This document shows positions 18,581 to 18,581 of a stretch of DNA of 18,581 nucleotides, one piece after another. Within the stretch, counting starts at the first letter, position 1, and every line of letters begins with the position of its first letter. The DNA lies in assembly GCA_035289385.1 (NCBI GenBank), contig DATDXI010000001.1, forward strand, positions 1 to 18,581, in the 5' to 3' direction. The notes below the pieces were generated by a model, which was not told the DNA's origin, searched no databases, and saw nothing but the letters and a program-made list of their open reading frames with translations. Source of the DNA: JACOZM01 sp035289385. GTDB lineage: Archaea > Nanobdellota > Nanobdellia > Woesearchaeales > GW2011-AR9. The translations under genes and the position numbers were made by a program.

Positions 18581-18581
18581 A

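Overview
The window looks archaeal, most likely a DPANN-type genome (Woesearchaeota/Pacearchaeota-like; this lineage is inferred). Evidence for archaea: a CDP-archaeol synthase (CarS), tRNA genes interrupted by bulge-helix-bulge introns, and TATA boxes about 24-29 nt upstream of most start codons. Those starts have no Shine-Dalgarno sequence, so the transcripts are probably leaderless. Several genes are of bacterial type: NrdR, a class II ribonucleotide reductase, a fused MnmH/SelU, RimK and MqsA/YgiT-like zinc ribbons. Such mixtures are common in small-genome archaea.

Layout. 1-1750 (minus): a class II ribonucleotide reductase (nrdJ) running off the window and interrupted by an intein with a LAGLIDADG motif, preceded by nrdR. 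Upstream of nrdR lie two palindromic NrdR boxes just downstream of a TATA box. 1950-2970: an MNT/HEPN toxin-antitoxin-like pair. 3045-4113: lipid head-group genes, CarS plus a CDP-alcohol phosphatidyltransferase. 4211-4492: a small lysine-rich protein with an internal duplication and signs of high expression. 4612-7554: tRNA dihydrouridine synthase, a Tat-exported metzincin-like protease, and (minus) a full-length tRNA 2-selenouridine synthase. 7620-8940: a lipoprotein and a second toxin-antitoxin pair (DUF4258-like plus zinc ribbon-AbrB). 9011-9409: tRNA-Glu with two introns, then a large imperfect inverted-repeat element. 9443-10869: a retropepsin-like/RimK ATP-grasp pair, the latter with an AbrB-like tail. 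10887-13318 (minus genes): palindromic hairpins, a nucleotidyltransferase, two small membrane proteins and NAD(P)H-hydrate dehydratase. 13575-14275: AT-rich region with small hypothetical genes. 14276-14469: tRNA-Ile(UAU) with two introns. 14591-15900: an unknown helical protein, a Nudix hydrolase and a three-helix membrane protein. 15992-17452 (minus): a PKD-repeat surface protein. 17628-17803: tRNA-Gly(GCC) with a T-loop intron and an oversized D loop. 17834-18436: an unknown protein, followed by stacked hairpins to the window end.

The most striking signal is in the tRNAs. All three carry more than one insertion or an insertion at a non-canonical site. The T-loop introns of tRNA-Ile(UAU) and tRNA-Gly(GCC) sit at the same position (59/60), have nearly equal length (85 and 87 nt), share an 18-nt 5' block (15/18 identical) and have equivalent 7-bp hairpins with different sequences. 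This suggests that a structured tRNA intron family has spread between unrelated tRNAs. Other features of note are archaeal NrdR-box control, a dispersed palindrome family with a CTAAAG-type loop, and the RimK-AbrB fusion.
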